A DNA stretch of 64,000 nucleotides, from positions 35,945,747 to 36,009,746 of the forward strand of contig CM038719.1 of assembly GCA_021613375.1 (NCBI GenBank). The letters are read 5' to 3'. This document shows, in pieces, positions 11,846 to 22,616 of this stretch. The position numbers and the translations under genes are program-made. Position 1 is the first letter of the stretch, and the number at the start of each line of letters is the position of its first letter. This DNA comes from Megaleporinus macrocephalus (lineage: Eukaryota > Chordata > Actinopteri > Characiformes > Anostomidae). Under the pieces are notes generated by a model. It was not told the origin of the DNA and made no database searches. It worked only from the letters and a program-made list of their open reading frames with translations.

Positions 11846-12297
11846 GTTTCTTGTACAGTAATAAACAGCTGAGTCCTGTGGAGTCAAGCCGGTCAGCTTC
11901 AGGTACACCATGTTCTTAGTATTTTCTCTGGTGATTTCCAAACGTCCCTCAACAGGCTTCTCATAAACAGCTCTACTGGCATCATACTAGATCGCCCAGA
12001 TGTGCTCTAGAGCTGTTCCAGTCTGCTGTCTGATTCAGTGCATGCCGTGGCCTCCAAAGTTAAATCCAGATCCTCTACAGGAGAGACTCAGAGTTTCTCC
12101 AGGTCTTTTCAACACAGACTCAGAGGGAATGGACTCAAGACTTTGGCTTCTTATACCTGTCAGAATACATAGAGATGTTAATTACAACCAGTTTATATAC
12201 AATATTCAGTCCATTAAACCCCATTAAATCCAAGTTAAACAGAGAACTCACTGCTGAAGGTGAGCAGTATCAGTAATAAGGAGAGCGTGTTCTTCAT
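11846..12297 (-). pseudogene. IGHV: V01, family B IGHV pseudogene
   Basis: The leader exon 12252-12297 encodes MKNTLSLLLILLTFS. The V exon 11846-12156 follows family B ([42 protein letters not shown]). Two in-frame stops break it: TGA replaces the FR2 Trp codon after GGHGMH, and TAG replaces a CDR2 Trp codon. The recombination signal is intact (heptamer 11839-11845, 23-bp spacer, nonamer ACAAAAACT at 11807-11815), as is the octamer at 12375-12382. It could still rearrange but not encode a chain. It might act as a conversion donor, which is inference. Confidence 0.92.
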
Positions 12298-12459
12298 GGT
12301 GAGTGTTGATGAGACTCTACTGCTCCACTCAGCTCAGCAGCACATAAGTACTGGATGGAGACACAACACACTGGATTTGCATCATGATGTCATGGGTGGT
12401 GGGATTAACTATGAGTACCTGTTTGTGACAAAATATCATTTGCATCAGATTTAAATTTC

Positions 12460-13260
12460 TGCTTTGTAAGATTTCAAAACAATATTGTCACATGACCTAA
12501 ACATATATGAAGGATGCTCATCTGACCATCATCCAGTAAATGAGAGACACTTGAACAGAAAATAATCTCTACTTAGTTTAACATTAGCCAGCGTTTCCCA
12601 CATTGGTAGATAGAGACTCTGTCAGGGTCTCCAATCAGATATTTCTCAATATCAGCTAAAAATATGTGAATTAAGTTTCCATTCACTACAATTTGACTAT
12701 TGTGTGGTTTTTTTATTAGCTTACCGTTTACAGTCTGATTACATTTGTCATCACCAACAATACCAGTACAACCACTTATCAACCCCTTAGTTCTTACAAT
12801 GTCATGTCATGTAAAAAAGTCTTATGAGACTAAATTATGTCTAAAAATCTATATTCCTGTATAAATTTAACTTTACGTCAAAAATGACAATTGTTTTGAC
12901 AGACGATTTGGTTTTAGGTTTATTTCATTTGCCATAATAAGCTGATGCAGTTGTCATGTAGACTCGTGAACTCAATCCTAATGTAATCATTAGTCACATC
13001 ACATTTTCACACACAGCACTGCTTTGAGTCTAATTACAGGTTGAGTTCATCTGCTGCACCTTTGATCTTTAAAAGCATTAAAAGAAGTTATTTACCTACT
13101 ACAGAATAAAATATTTTAATATACACATCACTGCATGAATCACAACATCATTACATAAACACTGTTACTGGCAAAATAGTAAGTGGTGCTCTGGAGCCCA
13201 GAGAGTGACCGAGTCACTGAGCAGCATCTGCATCTAAGCTTTACTGTAAATGAATGAGGG
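12460..13260. other. No feature recognised between V01 and V02
   Basis: AT-rich sequence with no Ig, transposon or RNA signature that I could identify. The 69-codon minus-strand ORF at 12573-12782 has no recognisable content. Confidence 0.5.
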
Positions 13261-13301
13261 AGTGTTTTTGTACAGCTCTGTCACTGTTTTCTATCACTGT
13301 G

Positions 13302-13739
13302 TGTCTCACACAATAATACACAGCAGTGTCTTCACTCTTCAGACTGTTCATCTGTAAGTACAGCTGACTGCTGGAGTCGGATCTGGAGATGGTGAATCTT
13401 CCCTGCACTGACTGGGAATAGTAGATGGGAGAGCTGCCTGTGTCAATATATGCAATCCATTCCAGGAGCCTGTCTGACCCAGTTCATGCGATAGCTACTG
13501 AATGTGAATCCAGAAGCTGTACAGGTCAGTTTATGAGACTCTCCAGGTTTTTTAAGCACAGACTCTTCAGACTGAGTGAGAGTCTGACTCTGAAAACCTG
13601 CAGAAAAGAAGAAGAATGAAAGTTCTGAATGAAACATGATCACAGAAAGAGTTTCTCTGTATTTTACTCTCTTATTCAAAACCTGACACGTACATGGAAG
13701 ACTAGTGAGCATCAGCAGTATTAGAGATGTACTGAACAT
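13302..13739 (-). pseudogene. IGHV: V02, family A IGHV pseudogene with FR2 frameshift
   Basis: The leader exon 13694-13739 and V exon 13302-13597 have family A structure. An 11-bp deletion inside FR2 joins two CTGGAA direct repeats, so WVRQAPG runs out of frame and the frame ends soon after. Downstream, CDR2 ([11 protein letters not shown]) and FR3 remain readable in another frame. One extra codon lies early in FR1 (SEESVLKK rather than SEAVLKK). The RSS is intact (heptamer 13295-13301, 23-bp spacer, nonamer 13263-13271), as is the octamer at 13825-13832. Apart from the deletion it resembles V18. Confidence 0.93.
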
Positions 13740-13978
13740 GGTTGAGGTTGTAGCTGAGCTGATGATCTTCTCTCTGAAGGTCTCTTAGTGCTGTTCAGCG
13801 TCTCTTCATAAAGAGAGGAGGAGGATTTGCATAGTTACAGTTTCAGATTGATTACATCACTCGTCTGTTAGTACATTTATACAATATATCTTACAGCAGG
13901 TCTTTTTTTAACTTCATTTTTGTAAATTGACAGATTGAGCCACCTGTCTCCACAAAGCTCACTGTAAAAAAAAAAAAA

Positions 13979-13979
<1 letters not shown>

Positions 13980-14059
<80 letters not shown>
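13980..14059. repeat. (AT)n microsatellite
   Basis: About 40 AT steps. The Tyr/Ile-rich ORF across it is an artefact. Confidence 0.98.
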
Positions 14060-14061
<2 letters not shown>

Positions 14062-15410
14062 TTAGGTTTATATATATCCTGGGAAAATGAGTTTTATACT
14101 TTGTCATATACCTACACCTATACCAGAGTTTGCTTGTGTTCACTAAGCTAATAAGGAATCTTGAAATGTATGAATCTAAACTTTAAACATAGTGTGTATT
14201 TTCTTTTTTTTTTTTAGTTCATCTTGTTCCTCTGGGACACAATATACATGCACACATTATGTCATATGACCCAAAGTCCAATAAATATCTGCTGTATTTC
14301 ACCATCTTCCTCTCCTTCTCATGTAAACTGGGAATCTTGGGTAACACTCTCGTAAGCATTTCCAAACCAATCCCAAGGCAGACGTCTCTGGCTCCGCCAG
14401 CACAGACCAGTTTCATTTATTCATCCGTCCATGGACTTCTGCTGCCCATCTGCTGTGACTTCTTTCATCTACATAGAGTCACATAAAAGCTGGATCATAA
14501 AGCGGGTTAAGAGTGCTGAACACAGAGCTGTCAATCAAACTGCTTATCAACTACACCCACACAGTTCTCAGAAGGATGTTTAATTCAACACATGCAACTT
14601 TATTATAAGAATTTTTTTTTATATTTTACTCTGTGACATGTTAACTGATACGGAGGTAAAGTTTTGATATTGTTGTATAACATTATGGGAGGCTAAGTGA
14701 GGGGGCTAAAGCGCTGATACGATGAAAGGTTTAGCAGCAAACACTCCTGTGTGTCGGTCAAGACATCAAATGAAGACACAGAGACTTAGGCTGATGTTCT
14801 GGATATTGTATTGAAGGAGACTGTGTTGACAATGAGGCTGAAGCATGGACTATTGGGCAGTGGAGACAGGCTGACGAATAATGAGTCTGGAATAAACTGA
14901 ATATATGGAGAATAATAAATAAACATTCAGCAAGGGTGCTATAAATGAGCTAATACAAAGAAATGTATGTATACACCCAACATGTAGGATAAACAAATCT
15001 AATAATTACAGCTCTCGAGAAGCTTATATTAAGGCACCAGCTATAATATACCCTTAGCCGCTTTACAGGTTACACAATGGGGTTTTAGCACCCCCACATG
15101 GACGAAAAAAGAGAAACAGCAATAGCCTCTAAGCAGTAGTTCAATAACACAGGGAAGTTGACCAAGAAATTTAGCACATTTCCACAGAATTACACCATCA
15201 ATGCTAACCTAAAACAGCTCAGTATTGCAAAATATGTGAAGAAATAACACCAAACCCCAAATATTCAGTGAAATATAGGTATAAATACTGAAGCTACATT
15301 GCTAATGAGATAGCATATGAACAGAACTAAGCAATTCCCAAATAAAACAAACAGTAGTTTACTTTGTGTCACAGACTCAAATTGAAAGCACTCAAATCCA
15401 CAACAGAACT
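14060..15410. other. Unassigned 1.3 kb
   Basis: I find no V relic, transposase or other gene here. Short ORFs at 14219-14486 have no recognisable content. Confidence 0.5.
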
Positions 15411-15413
15411 AGA

Positions 15414-15920
15414 GGTGGGCGATACCGGGAATTTTGATATCGATCCGATACCAAATAAACACAGGGCCAGTATCGCCGATACCGATACCAATACCTTTTA
15501 ATATTTAAGCTTCATAAATCCAAAACATCCAAAAGACATAGGAAAGAATTTCGCAACACATTGTATATAACAACAAAATACTTTATTATAACAATCAACA
15601 TTTTTGTTTAGAAACAATGCAACAGTAACAAAACAAAGTTTGTCTTAACGTTAGAAAAAAATTAATCTTTTTTTGAGGTAAAAACAACCTAAAACAAAAT
15701 CTCCAGAGGTAGACAAACCACAATACAACAATAGTAACACACCACAACAAATACTGTGAACAGTTCCAAACTTATTCTGTCTAACAATACAATAAAATTA
15801 AAATAAAATAAGGAATTTCTTCCATTCAGTGCACTTCTGGTTTTAACAGTAAGTGAAGTTTTTTTTCTTAAAGAGTATAAAAAATATAACTTAAAGCTAA
15901 TTAAAACAATCTGAGGTTAG
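15414..15920. mobile_element. hAT-like MITE fragment (tentative)
   Basis: It begins AGAGGTGGGCGATACCGG and contains several GATACCGATACC-type steps, a start seen in fish hAT-related repeats. The opposite terminal repeat was not found, so boundaries and class are uncertain. Confidence 0.35.
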
Positions 15921-15935
15921 AGAGCTGCTCGCTGC

Positions 15936-16115
15936 AATGTGAAACATGTAATGTTCTCTGATGAGTCCACCTTCACTGTTTTCCCCACATCCGGGAGAGT
16001 TACGGTGTGGAGAAGCCCCAAAGAAGCGTACCACCCAGACTGTTGCATGCGCAGAGTGAAGCATGGCGGTGGATCAGTGATGGTTTGGGCTGCCATATCA
16101 CGGCGCGCTGCTCTG
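15936..16115 (+). pseudogene. Tc1/mariner transposase fragment
   Basis: The frame reads VMFSDESTFTVFP, then VKHGGGSVMVWAAIS, the middle of a Tc1-family DDE transposase. The Asp of FSDES is the second catalytic acidic position of the family. Both ends are missing, and the following sequence is unrelated. Dead remnant. Confidence 0.85.
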
Positions 16116-16392
16116 TGCTGTGACACAGCGCACTGAGCGCAGCACTGACAGAGAGTAGACTTTGATGTGACTACAACTGGAATGCAGAAGTTTGCATTAG
16201 CTGTAAACGAAAGGACTCTTGCTTCCAACCAACTCACAGCCTTCATCTGCTATAAAAGGACACTGTTCAGATCTAAACTGGCAGATGTAGTCTTTATAGT
16301 AAGTGACGTCTATTGAAATAAGCATTTATAAATATTTATCTAGTGTCATCATAACAAGTAAGTTGTCATAACAAGCTGTGCAGAGTAATTTA

Positions 16393-16701
16393 GTTACAGA
16401 GTAATTTAGACCCTCATGTCATGACATACTCTTTCTTTACTTTTGAGATCATACTGCCCTCTGTTGGTTTACAGGAGAATCCAAAAACTTACTTTACTTT
16501 CAATGTAATTCAATGGAAGCAGAATTTTTAGGTGGCCTTATGAACAGTACTTTACTGTAACGTGTTACAGAGTAATTTAGACCCTCATGTCATGACATAC
16601 TCTTTCTTTACTTTTGAGATCATGCTGCCCTCTGTTGGTTTACAGGAGAGTCCAAAAACTTACTTTACTTTCAATGTAATTCAATGGAAGCAGAATTTTT
16701 T
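16393..16701. repeat. Tandem duplication, period about 171 bp, with a CTCF-like motif in each copy
   Basis: A segment beginning GTTACAGAGTAATTTAGACC occurs twice. Each copy contains CTGCCCTCTGTTGG (16454-16467 and 16625-16638), whose complement CCAACAGAGGGCAG resembles a CTCF core. No V segment is attached. Confidence 0.7.
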
Positions 16702-16881
16702 CTAGATTATTTTGGGGCATTTCTATTAGTCCGATCAACATGAACAGTTTACACCATATAAACGGCAGCTGTTGTGTTAAAATAATGTAGGCATTATACA
16801 GACATACATACATATTAATAAAGATATGAAGTGACCCCTACCAACTGCCAACCAGCAGCTGTCCTCTGTAAATAAATGAGG

Positions 16882-16955
16882 GAGTGTTTTTGTACAGCTC
16901 TGTCACTGTTTTCTATCACTGTGAGTCTCTAGCACAATAATACACAGCAGTGTCT
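16882..16955 (-). pseudogene. IGHV: V03, family A 3' fragment with intact RSS
   Basis: Only the nonamer, 23-bp spacer, heptamer (16917-16923) and the last codons (VYYC region) of a family A segment remain. The rest is replaced at about 16955 by LINE sequence. It cannot encode a domain, but the RSS is formally complete. Confidence 0.85.
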
Positions 16956-17516
16956 GTGTATTATTGTCTGTGCCAACACTGAGTTGGTGTACAAGAAGTG
17001 GATGAGCAGACTGTACGCTCTTAGGAAGCTCAGGCCCTTCAAGGTATGCAGGAAGATGCTGTCGATCTTCTATCAGTCTGTTGTTGCAAGTGCTGTTTTC
17101 TTTGCAACCGTTTGCTGGGGAGGCAGCATTAAAGTAGGAGATGCTAAGAGGCTCAACAAGCTGATCAAGAAGGCTGGTTCAGTGCTGGGCTGGACTCTGG
17201 ATGGTTTTGAGGTGGTGGTGGAAAGGAGGATGCTCAACAGACTGGATACTGTAATGGACAATGAGACACATCCCCTTTACAATCTACTGATCAGACAGTG
17301 GAGCACCTTCAGCAAGAGACTCCCTGAGCTCCGCTGCAGTAAGGGACGGTACAGGAGATCACTCTTACTAACAGCAATCAAACTGTACAGTTCCCCCTCA
17401 CTATGCCAGGACATAATCGGACACTGAGTCACCTCAGACCGGCTCTTTGTTGGTTACTGGAAGTCTGTAACAACATACACTGCCACTCTGTCACTAATCT
17501 CTGATACTTAACCTAT
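16956..17516 (+). pseudogene. LINE reverse-transcriptase C-terminal fragment
   Basis: The 147-codon frame 16984-17427 (RLYALRKLRPFKVCRKML, SVVASAVFFATVCWGG, NKLIKKAGSVLG) is the C-terminal part of a fish non-LTR retrotransposon ORF2. The catalytic reverse-transcriptase core is absent. The 3' UTR continues to 17516 and, beyond a hAT insertion, at 20944-21060. The exact LINE clade is unresolved. Confidence 0.85.
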
Positions 17517-18755
17517 ACCTACACTAGGGCTGGGCAATAAAACGATAACGATAATTATCGATAGAACTATAAGACGTAGTCGATAGAAAGTCGAGAGAAT
17601 TAAGTTCCTTCCATGTTTTGAGAGACAACACAAATAGCCAATGAGAATGAGAATAGCGCCGCCACAAACCAATCAGATGGGTGAACTAGAGTTCCAGCCT
17701 TTTCATGTTTAGTTGAAGCACACAGCACAGAGTGTAGGCGTAGCGGCAGCTTAACCCACAACCTAGTAATCTGGTTACTGCAGGCGTCACAGTCGAGCAG
17801 TGAGAATAAAATAAGAAAAAGGACGAAAGAAAACATTAACTACTACTGAAAGAAACATGTTACACGTGTTAATAATCTTAAAATAATCTACTAAGATAAG
17901 ATAAACAGGTAAACAGGTGCTGTCCTGCTGCTGTGTTGATGAAGATCTACGGGATGTTTGAGCTTCAAGGTCTCGTGTATAGCAGTTGTACTGTTGTGAT
18001 CATCTCCACTGTGCAGAGCTGACAGAGCACCACACTGTTGTGTTTCTGTGTGAAACACTCCCACAACTTTAGATTCACGCGAGCGATTGTTTGTAGCTGC
18101 AGCTCCCGCTCCAGATAAATCCATGCTTTCAGTAGATGCGGCCCTCTTTACGATGCATGTTATGCTAATCAACGTAGTTCCTTAATCGATAAAGATAAAT
18201 ATGTAAACTGTAGGAGTCTGAGTGAGAACACTGAGGCAAATTTGGCTTTATAATCAAAAATCCCAAACTTTTTCTACCGAAAACAGAATCACTAAATCAG
18301 CTCCCCATTTGAGCCGACAGAGAGTCGACTCACCGCAATGAGTAAACATGAACATGAGTCCTTTCCTCAGCCCGGACTTAAAGGGCCAGCAACAGCCTGC
18401 TTAACACAGCGTCCGTGTGTGTTCATACTGTGTGTAATACTGTTCATACTAATACTGCCCCATATATATGTATGTGTAAGGGCTGGTGCTAGGTCGAGGC
18501 CCCCTCCGGCCACCAGGAGGAGTCGGGCACACTAATATTTCTGAAAAGAAGGAAAGTCTTCTTATGGTATGACAGCTTTTGATAGAACATCCATCCAACA
18601 ATGGTACTGATAATAATGTTGAGAGGACCATCAGCACAGAGGCCTTTAAGCTATATAAGAGTTGTAGAACCAAATCAATTTTATATCATGTGAAATAGAG
18701 TATATAACCTCTCAGTTCATAGTTTGAGAAAAAGCTGCATCGAATTTTGATGTTC

Positions 18756-18771
18756 TAGCGCCTCCTGCTGG
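18756..18771 (-). promoter_or_regulatory. CTCF-like motif 3' of V04
   Basis: TAGCGCCTCCTGCTGG on the plus strand, 39 bp beyond the V04 nonamer, same orientation as at V01. Confidence 0.5.
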
Positions 18772-18810
18772 TCTATATTTGAACTCAGTTCCATTGTTTT
18801 AATCTCTCTG

Positions 18811-18996
18811 AGTTTTTGGACAGCTGGTTCATATGTTTGCATCACTGTGGTTTCCTGTACAGTAATAAACAGCTGAGTCCTGTGGAGTCAAGCTGGTCAG
18901 CTTCAGATACACCATGTTCTTAGTATTTTCTCTGGTGATTTCCAAACGTCCCTCAACAGGCTTCTCACAAACAGCTCTACTGGCATCGTACCAGAT
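18811..18996 (-). pseudogene. IGHV: V04, truncated family B segment inside the LTR
   Basis: FR3 to the RSS survives ([17 protein letters not shown] through DSAVYYCTG), with heptamer 18843-18849, a 23-bp spacer and a changed nonamer CCAAAAACT (18811-18819). Leader, FR1 and FR2 are missing. At about 18996 it joins a TCTGGGAAGGCAAAC segment also seen next to V08. The whole piece lies between the partial and complete LTR copies. Confidence 0.88.
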
Positions 18997-19540
18997 TGTT
19001 TTCCATCAATTTTTTATCTGGGAAGGCAAACCAGATGTAAGGGAAGGCAAACCAGATGTAAGGGCTGGTGCTAGGTCGAGGCCCCCTCCGGCCACCAGGA
19101 GGAGTCGGGCACACTAATCAGGCCTGATTCCACGCAGCTGTGCCAGGGCTATATAACCCCAGTGATCCAGTCACTCGGTGTTGGGTCTTTGCTAAAGTTT
19201 TGAGCTAAGCTCCTGGCTGGTAACCTTGGGTATTGAGGTCTGAGAGCCTTTGTGCTACACCTCGTTTCTCGCTTCAAGGGTGCAAGTGTGGGGACACTGC
19301 TCCTCCCTCTCCTGTTTTCTTACTGTGCTCTTTCTCTCCAGTCACCAAGCACTTCAGTTACGTAGCTTTATTTTCGGGAAGTTGTTAGTTTAGTTTTCCC
19401 CAGTTTATCGGGGCTGTCACTCTTCCTGTTGCGTCCTTTGTTGTTTTGTTTCCCGCCGTTTTCTCACGCTCGGCGTGGGCTTTTGTTTCGGTACGAGTTT
19501 AGTGCCAATCCCTCCTTTTAAACCATATACACGGCAGTAG

Positions 19541-19828
19541 TTGTCAGCGGTAGTGCGTTCGTCCTGTAACACCGCGGCCGGGGTTCGCCCCTCGGCTCAA
19601 GCACTTGTTTATTCGGCTTTTATTTTAACCCTTGTAAGCTCTTATTTGCGATTGTCTCCCACCTGTGCGTTGGTTTAGTGGCAACGCGTCGGTCTCGCGT
19701 TCGGGTTTTACCTGTTTTGACATCTAACTGTTCTACACACGGGCGCACTGCCATTACAGGGTGTTAGCTCACCCAGATAAGTGTTGGTACTTCACGCTTG
19801 CGGCTTGGGTTCGACTCCAGCACTGGGC
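19541..19828 (+). other. Three tRNA-like modules within the LTR
   Basis: Module 1 (19541-19598) has a D-arm-like CAGCGGTAGTGCG and a T-arm GGGGTTCGCCCC. Module 2 (19661-19712) has GCGTTGGTTTAGTGGCAACGC, a D-arm hairpin. Module 3 (19762-19825) has TTAGCTCA, the B-box GGGTTCGACTCC and pairing GTGTT/AGCAC ends. None folds as a clean complete tRNA by eye, so these are decayed or borrowed pol III-type sequences, not tRNA genes. Confidence 0.4.
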
Positions 19829-19965
19829 AGGCCGTTACAGTGTGTGTGTTCAGTACAGTTGTGTAATGTTCTATAGTACATTTGTCTGAAAATAAATCAG
19901 AGGATAAACAATTTAAGAAAAATGTAAAATTTTAATATCTTCACTTCTTACTTAAAGTAAAAGTG

Positions 19966-20833
19966 AAATCAGAATCGGACTTTATTTGCCAAGTATGCTC
20001 ACACATACAAGGAATTTGTGTTTGGTAACAGAAGCTCACAGTGCATGATAACTGACATTACAGAAGTAGCACATCCAATCTACACACACACACACACACA
20101 CAGTGACATACACGCACAGACACACCTGTAAACTTAACATGTGCAGAGTTGTATGTTAAAAGTAAAGTGCAGCAGTAAAGAACAGTGCAGACTGAATTAA
20201 ATAGATATAAATATGAAGAACAGAAGAGTCACTGGTGGAGACGGTGGTACAGAGTGTTCTGAGACTATCAGATAAATAAAAAGTGCAGAACAAGAAGAAG
20301 AGTGAGAGAACATCTGGATATGGATGTATATATGTAGACTGTATCCAGAATGTAGTGTGTGATGTTCAGCTGTTCATGAGTGTGATGGCGTGTGGGAAGA
20401 AGCTTCTCTGAAGTCTGGAGGTCTTGATCCTCAACTGACAAACGCCGACCTGAGGGAAGATACTGGAACAGGTGATGTCCAGGGTGTGACGGATCACGGA
20501 CGATGTTCTCTGCCCGCTTCCTGGTTCTGGCCGTGTGCAGGTCCGGTAGGGAGGGTAACTTTACACAGATGGTTCTCTCTGCAGACCTGATGATGTGCTG
20601 CAGTCTGTGGGTGTGGTGTTTGGTGGCTGAGCTGCCCCACACTGTGATGGATGCAGTGAGGACAGATTCAATGGTGGCGGTGTAGAACTGCACCATCAGC
20701 TCCTTGGGCAGGTTGAACTTCCTCAGCTGACGCAGGAAGTACAGCCTCTGCTGAGCTCTCTTGATGATGGTGCTGATGTTGCAGTCCCATTTCAAGTCCC
20801 TGGAGATTATTGTACCCAGGAACTTGTAGGATA
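19966..20833 (-). pseudogene. LINE ORF2 3' part and UTR
   Basis: The minus-strand frame 20795-20268 reads SVLTASITVWGSSATKHHTH, then RSAERTI and LPSGRRL, the C-terminal region of a fish non-LTR reverse transcriptase. The UTR to about 19966 includes one copy of the 58-bp unit that is amplified at 540 and 33845. It is 5'-truncated and lies within the hAT element. Confidence 0.88.
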
Positions 20834-21060
20834 GTGATTTAAATAAATAGTGATTTATATCGTGATATATATCGATATCGACTGATATAAAAAAAAATTG
20901 TGATAAGATTTTTTTTCCCTTATCGGCCAGCCCTAACCTTCACCAGATGGACACTTTAACGTGTACTGCAACGCTGGTTGGACACTATACACACAATACA
21001 CGTGCGCTTGGATGTCCCACTAGAATTAATAAAGTGATCTATGTATCAATCTATCTAACT

Positions 21061-21440
21061 TTCAAGACATTTGTGGAAATCTAGCAAACGGCAGTTAAAG
21101 ACTATGTAGTATATAATTTATATGCTTGTTTATATCAAGTGTATATTACATTATGTATGAGCAGATGACTGTCCAAATCCGGCAGTTCATATACAATCTG
21201 TTACCATATATATACATTTATCTACTGCAGGGCAAACAGCACTGCCTGAATTCTAGAGTTTATGCACATTATATGAATTACTGAAAGTACAATATGTTTT
21301 TGGTTTTACTGTAAATTTGTCATTTTTAAAGTTTTTGTACATTTCATTTTACACACTGTTACTTAAAATATAACTCTTTCTTTTCTGGGATAGGATTACA
21401 GAGCTGATAACAGCAGCTGTCCTCTGTAAATGAATGAGGG
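21061..21440. other. V upstream/downstream spacer
   Basis: This AT-rich stretch is related to the 3' flanks of V09 and V11 (shared steps such as GGGATAGGATTACAGA just before the V05 RSS). No gene is seen. Confidence 0.5.
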
Positions 21441-21481
21441 AGTGTTTTTGTACAGATCTGTCACTGTTTTCTATCACTGTG

Positions 21482-21929
21482 AGCCTCTAGCACAATAATA
21501 CACAGCAGTGTCTTCACTCTTCAGACTGTTCATCTGTAAGTACAGCTGACTGCTGGAGTCGGATCTGGAGATGGTGAATCTTCCCTGCACTGACTGGGAA
21601 TAGTAGATGTGAGAGCTGGATGTGTGTATGAACGCGATCCATTCCAGTCCTTTTCCAGGAGCCTGTCTGACCCACACCATGCGATAGCTACTGAATGTGA
21701 ACCCAGAAGCTGTACAGGTCAGTTTATGAGACTCTCCAGGTTTTTTAAGCACAGCTTCAGACTGAGTGAGAGTCTGACTCTGAAAACCTGCAGAAAAGAA
21801 GAAGAATGAAAGTTCTGAATGAAACATGATCACAGAAAGAGTTTCTCTGTATTTTACTCTCTTATTCAAAACCTGACACGTACATGGAAGACTAGTGAGC
21901 ATCAGCAGTATTAGAGATGTACTGAACAT
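21482..21929 (-). CDS. IGHV: V05, family A IGHV, apparently functional
   Basis: Germline heavy-chain variable segment. The leader exon 21884-21929 encodes [15 protein letters not shown] and ends in phase 1 at a GTACGT donor. The V exon 21482-21787 completes a Cys codon and continues [10 protein letters not shown]. Core residues are present: [39 protein letters not shown]1 is SYRMV and CDR2 [14 protein letters not shown]: heptamer CACAGTG 21475-21481, 23-bp spacer, nonamer ACAAAAACA 21443-21451. The promoter has the octamer ATGCAAAT (22015-22022) and a TATA-like CTTTATGAAG (21994-22003). The 96-bp leader intron has no stop codon in frame. Confidence 0.96.
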
Positions 21930-22289
21930 GGTTGAGGTTGTAGCTGAGCTGATGATCTTCTCTCTGCAGGTCTCTCAGTGCTGTTCAGCGTCTCTTCATA
22001 AAGAGAGGAGGAGGATTTGCATAGATACAGTTTCAGAGCGATTACTTCACTCATCTCTTAAGTGTATGCCGTCTTCTATTATTACCTACAATTACCTAGA
22101 GGGCCACAGGAACAGTCCAGAAGCTCAATAATAACCACCATTATTACCAGCAAACATACAGGGATACCCTAGTGACCACCTTGGACAACATAGCAACTCC
22201 CTATTAAAGTAACCACCAGATGGCCTATAGTTCAACTGATGACCTATAAGAAGATGTCTCATTAGCAAGGTGCCACACAGTGAGCTCTC

Positions 22290-22614
22290 TCAAGACCTTC
22301 ACAACCCTATTGTTGCAAAACATGATGGCTTACATAGGTGATAGGTTACAGAAGAATTTCTAAACTACTGAAGGTTCCAGTGAGCACTGCTGGGGCCACA
22401 ATCCGGAAGTGGAAAGAATACCATTTCACCATAAACTGGTCACGACCAGCTGCTCCCAGCAAGATTTCAGACAGTAAAAAGAATGATCAGAAGAGTTGTC
22501 CAAGAGCCAAGGACCACCCGTGGAGAGCTCTTTGGATGCCATAATACACACCATGTTTGGAGGCAAAAGGCCAAAAACACCATCCCAACAGTAAAGTTTG
22601 GAGGAACATCATGG
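22290..22614 (+). pseudogene. Tc1-like transposase, 5' part
   Basis: The sequence reads GYRRISKLLKVPVSTAGATI, then KWKEY, the helix-turn-helix DNA-binding region of Tc1-family transposases, with frame breaks. At 22614 it is interrupted by the LINE and resumes at 25386. Non-functional. Confidence 0.85.
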
Positions 22615-22616
22615 CA

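Larger units (their letters stand above)
18475..19839 (+). mobile_element. Solo LTR, split by a V-containing insertion
   Basis: The full LTR reads from TGTAAGGGC at 19057 to CCGTTACA at 19839, giving a TG...CA element of 783 bp with TGTAA/TTACA ends. A second copy of its first 62 bp lies at 18475-18536. GTATG before 18475 and GTGTG after 19839 look like the 5-bp target duplication, so 18537-19118 was added later. The LTR contains TATATAA near 19150. No internal retroelement genes are present. Confidence 0.65.
17525..20935. mobile_element. hAT-like element inserted in the LINE, itself carrying nested insertions
   Basis: Terminal repeats TAGGGCTGGGC and, at the other end, GCCAGCCCTA are flanked by 8-bp target duplications ACCTACAC (17517-17524) and ACCTTCAC (20936-20943) that match at seven of eight positions. 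Internal sequence rich in ATCGATA steps near both ends supports one element. No transposase ORF was seen. It contains a solo LTR, a V fragment and a second LINE. Confidence 0.7.

Noticed and set aside
12260..12454. Plus-strand ORFs such as MSSISNKESVFFMVSVDETLL over family B leaders (also 54365 and 59101)
   Set aside because: Antisense of the leader exon and promoter, repeated because the V unit is repeated.
19760..19828. A functional tRNA gene
   Set aside because: It has a good B-box but no complete cloverleaf by eye, and it lies within an LTR.
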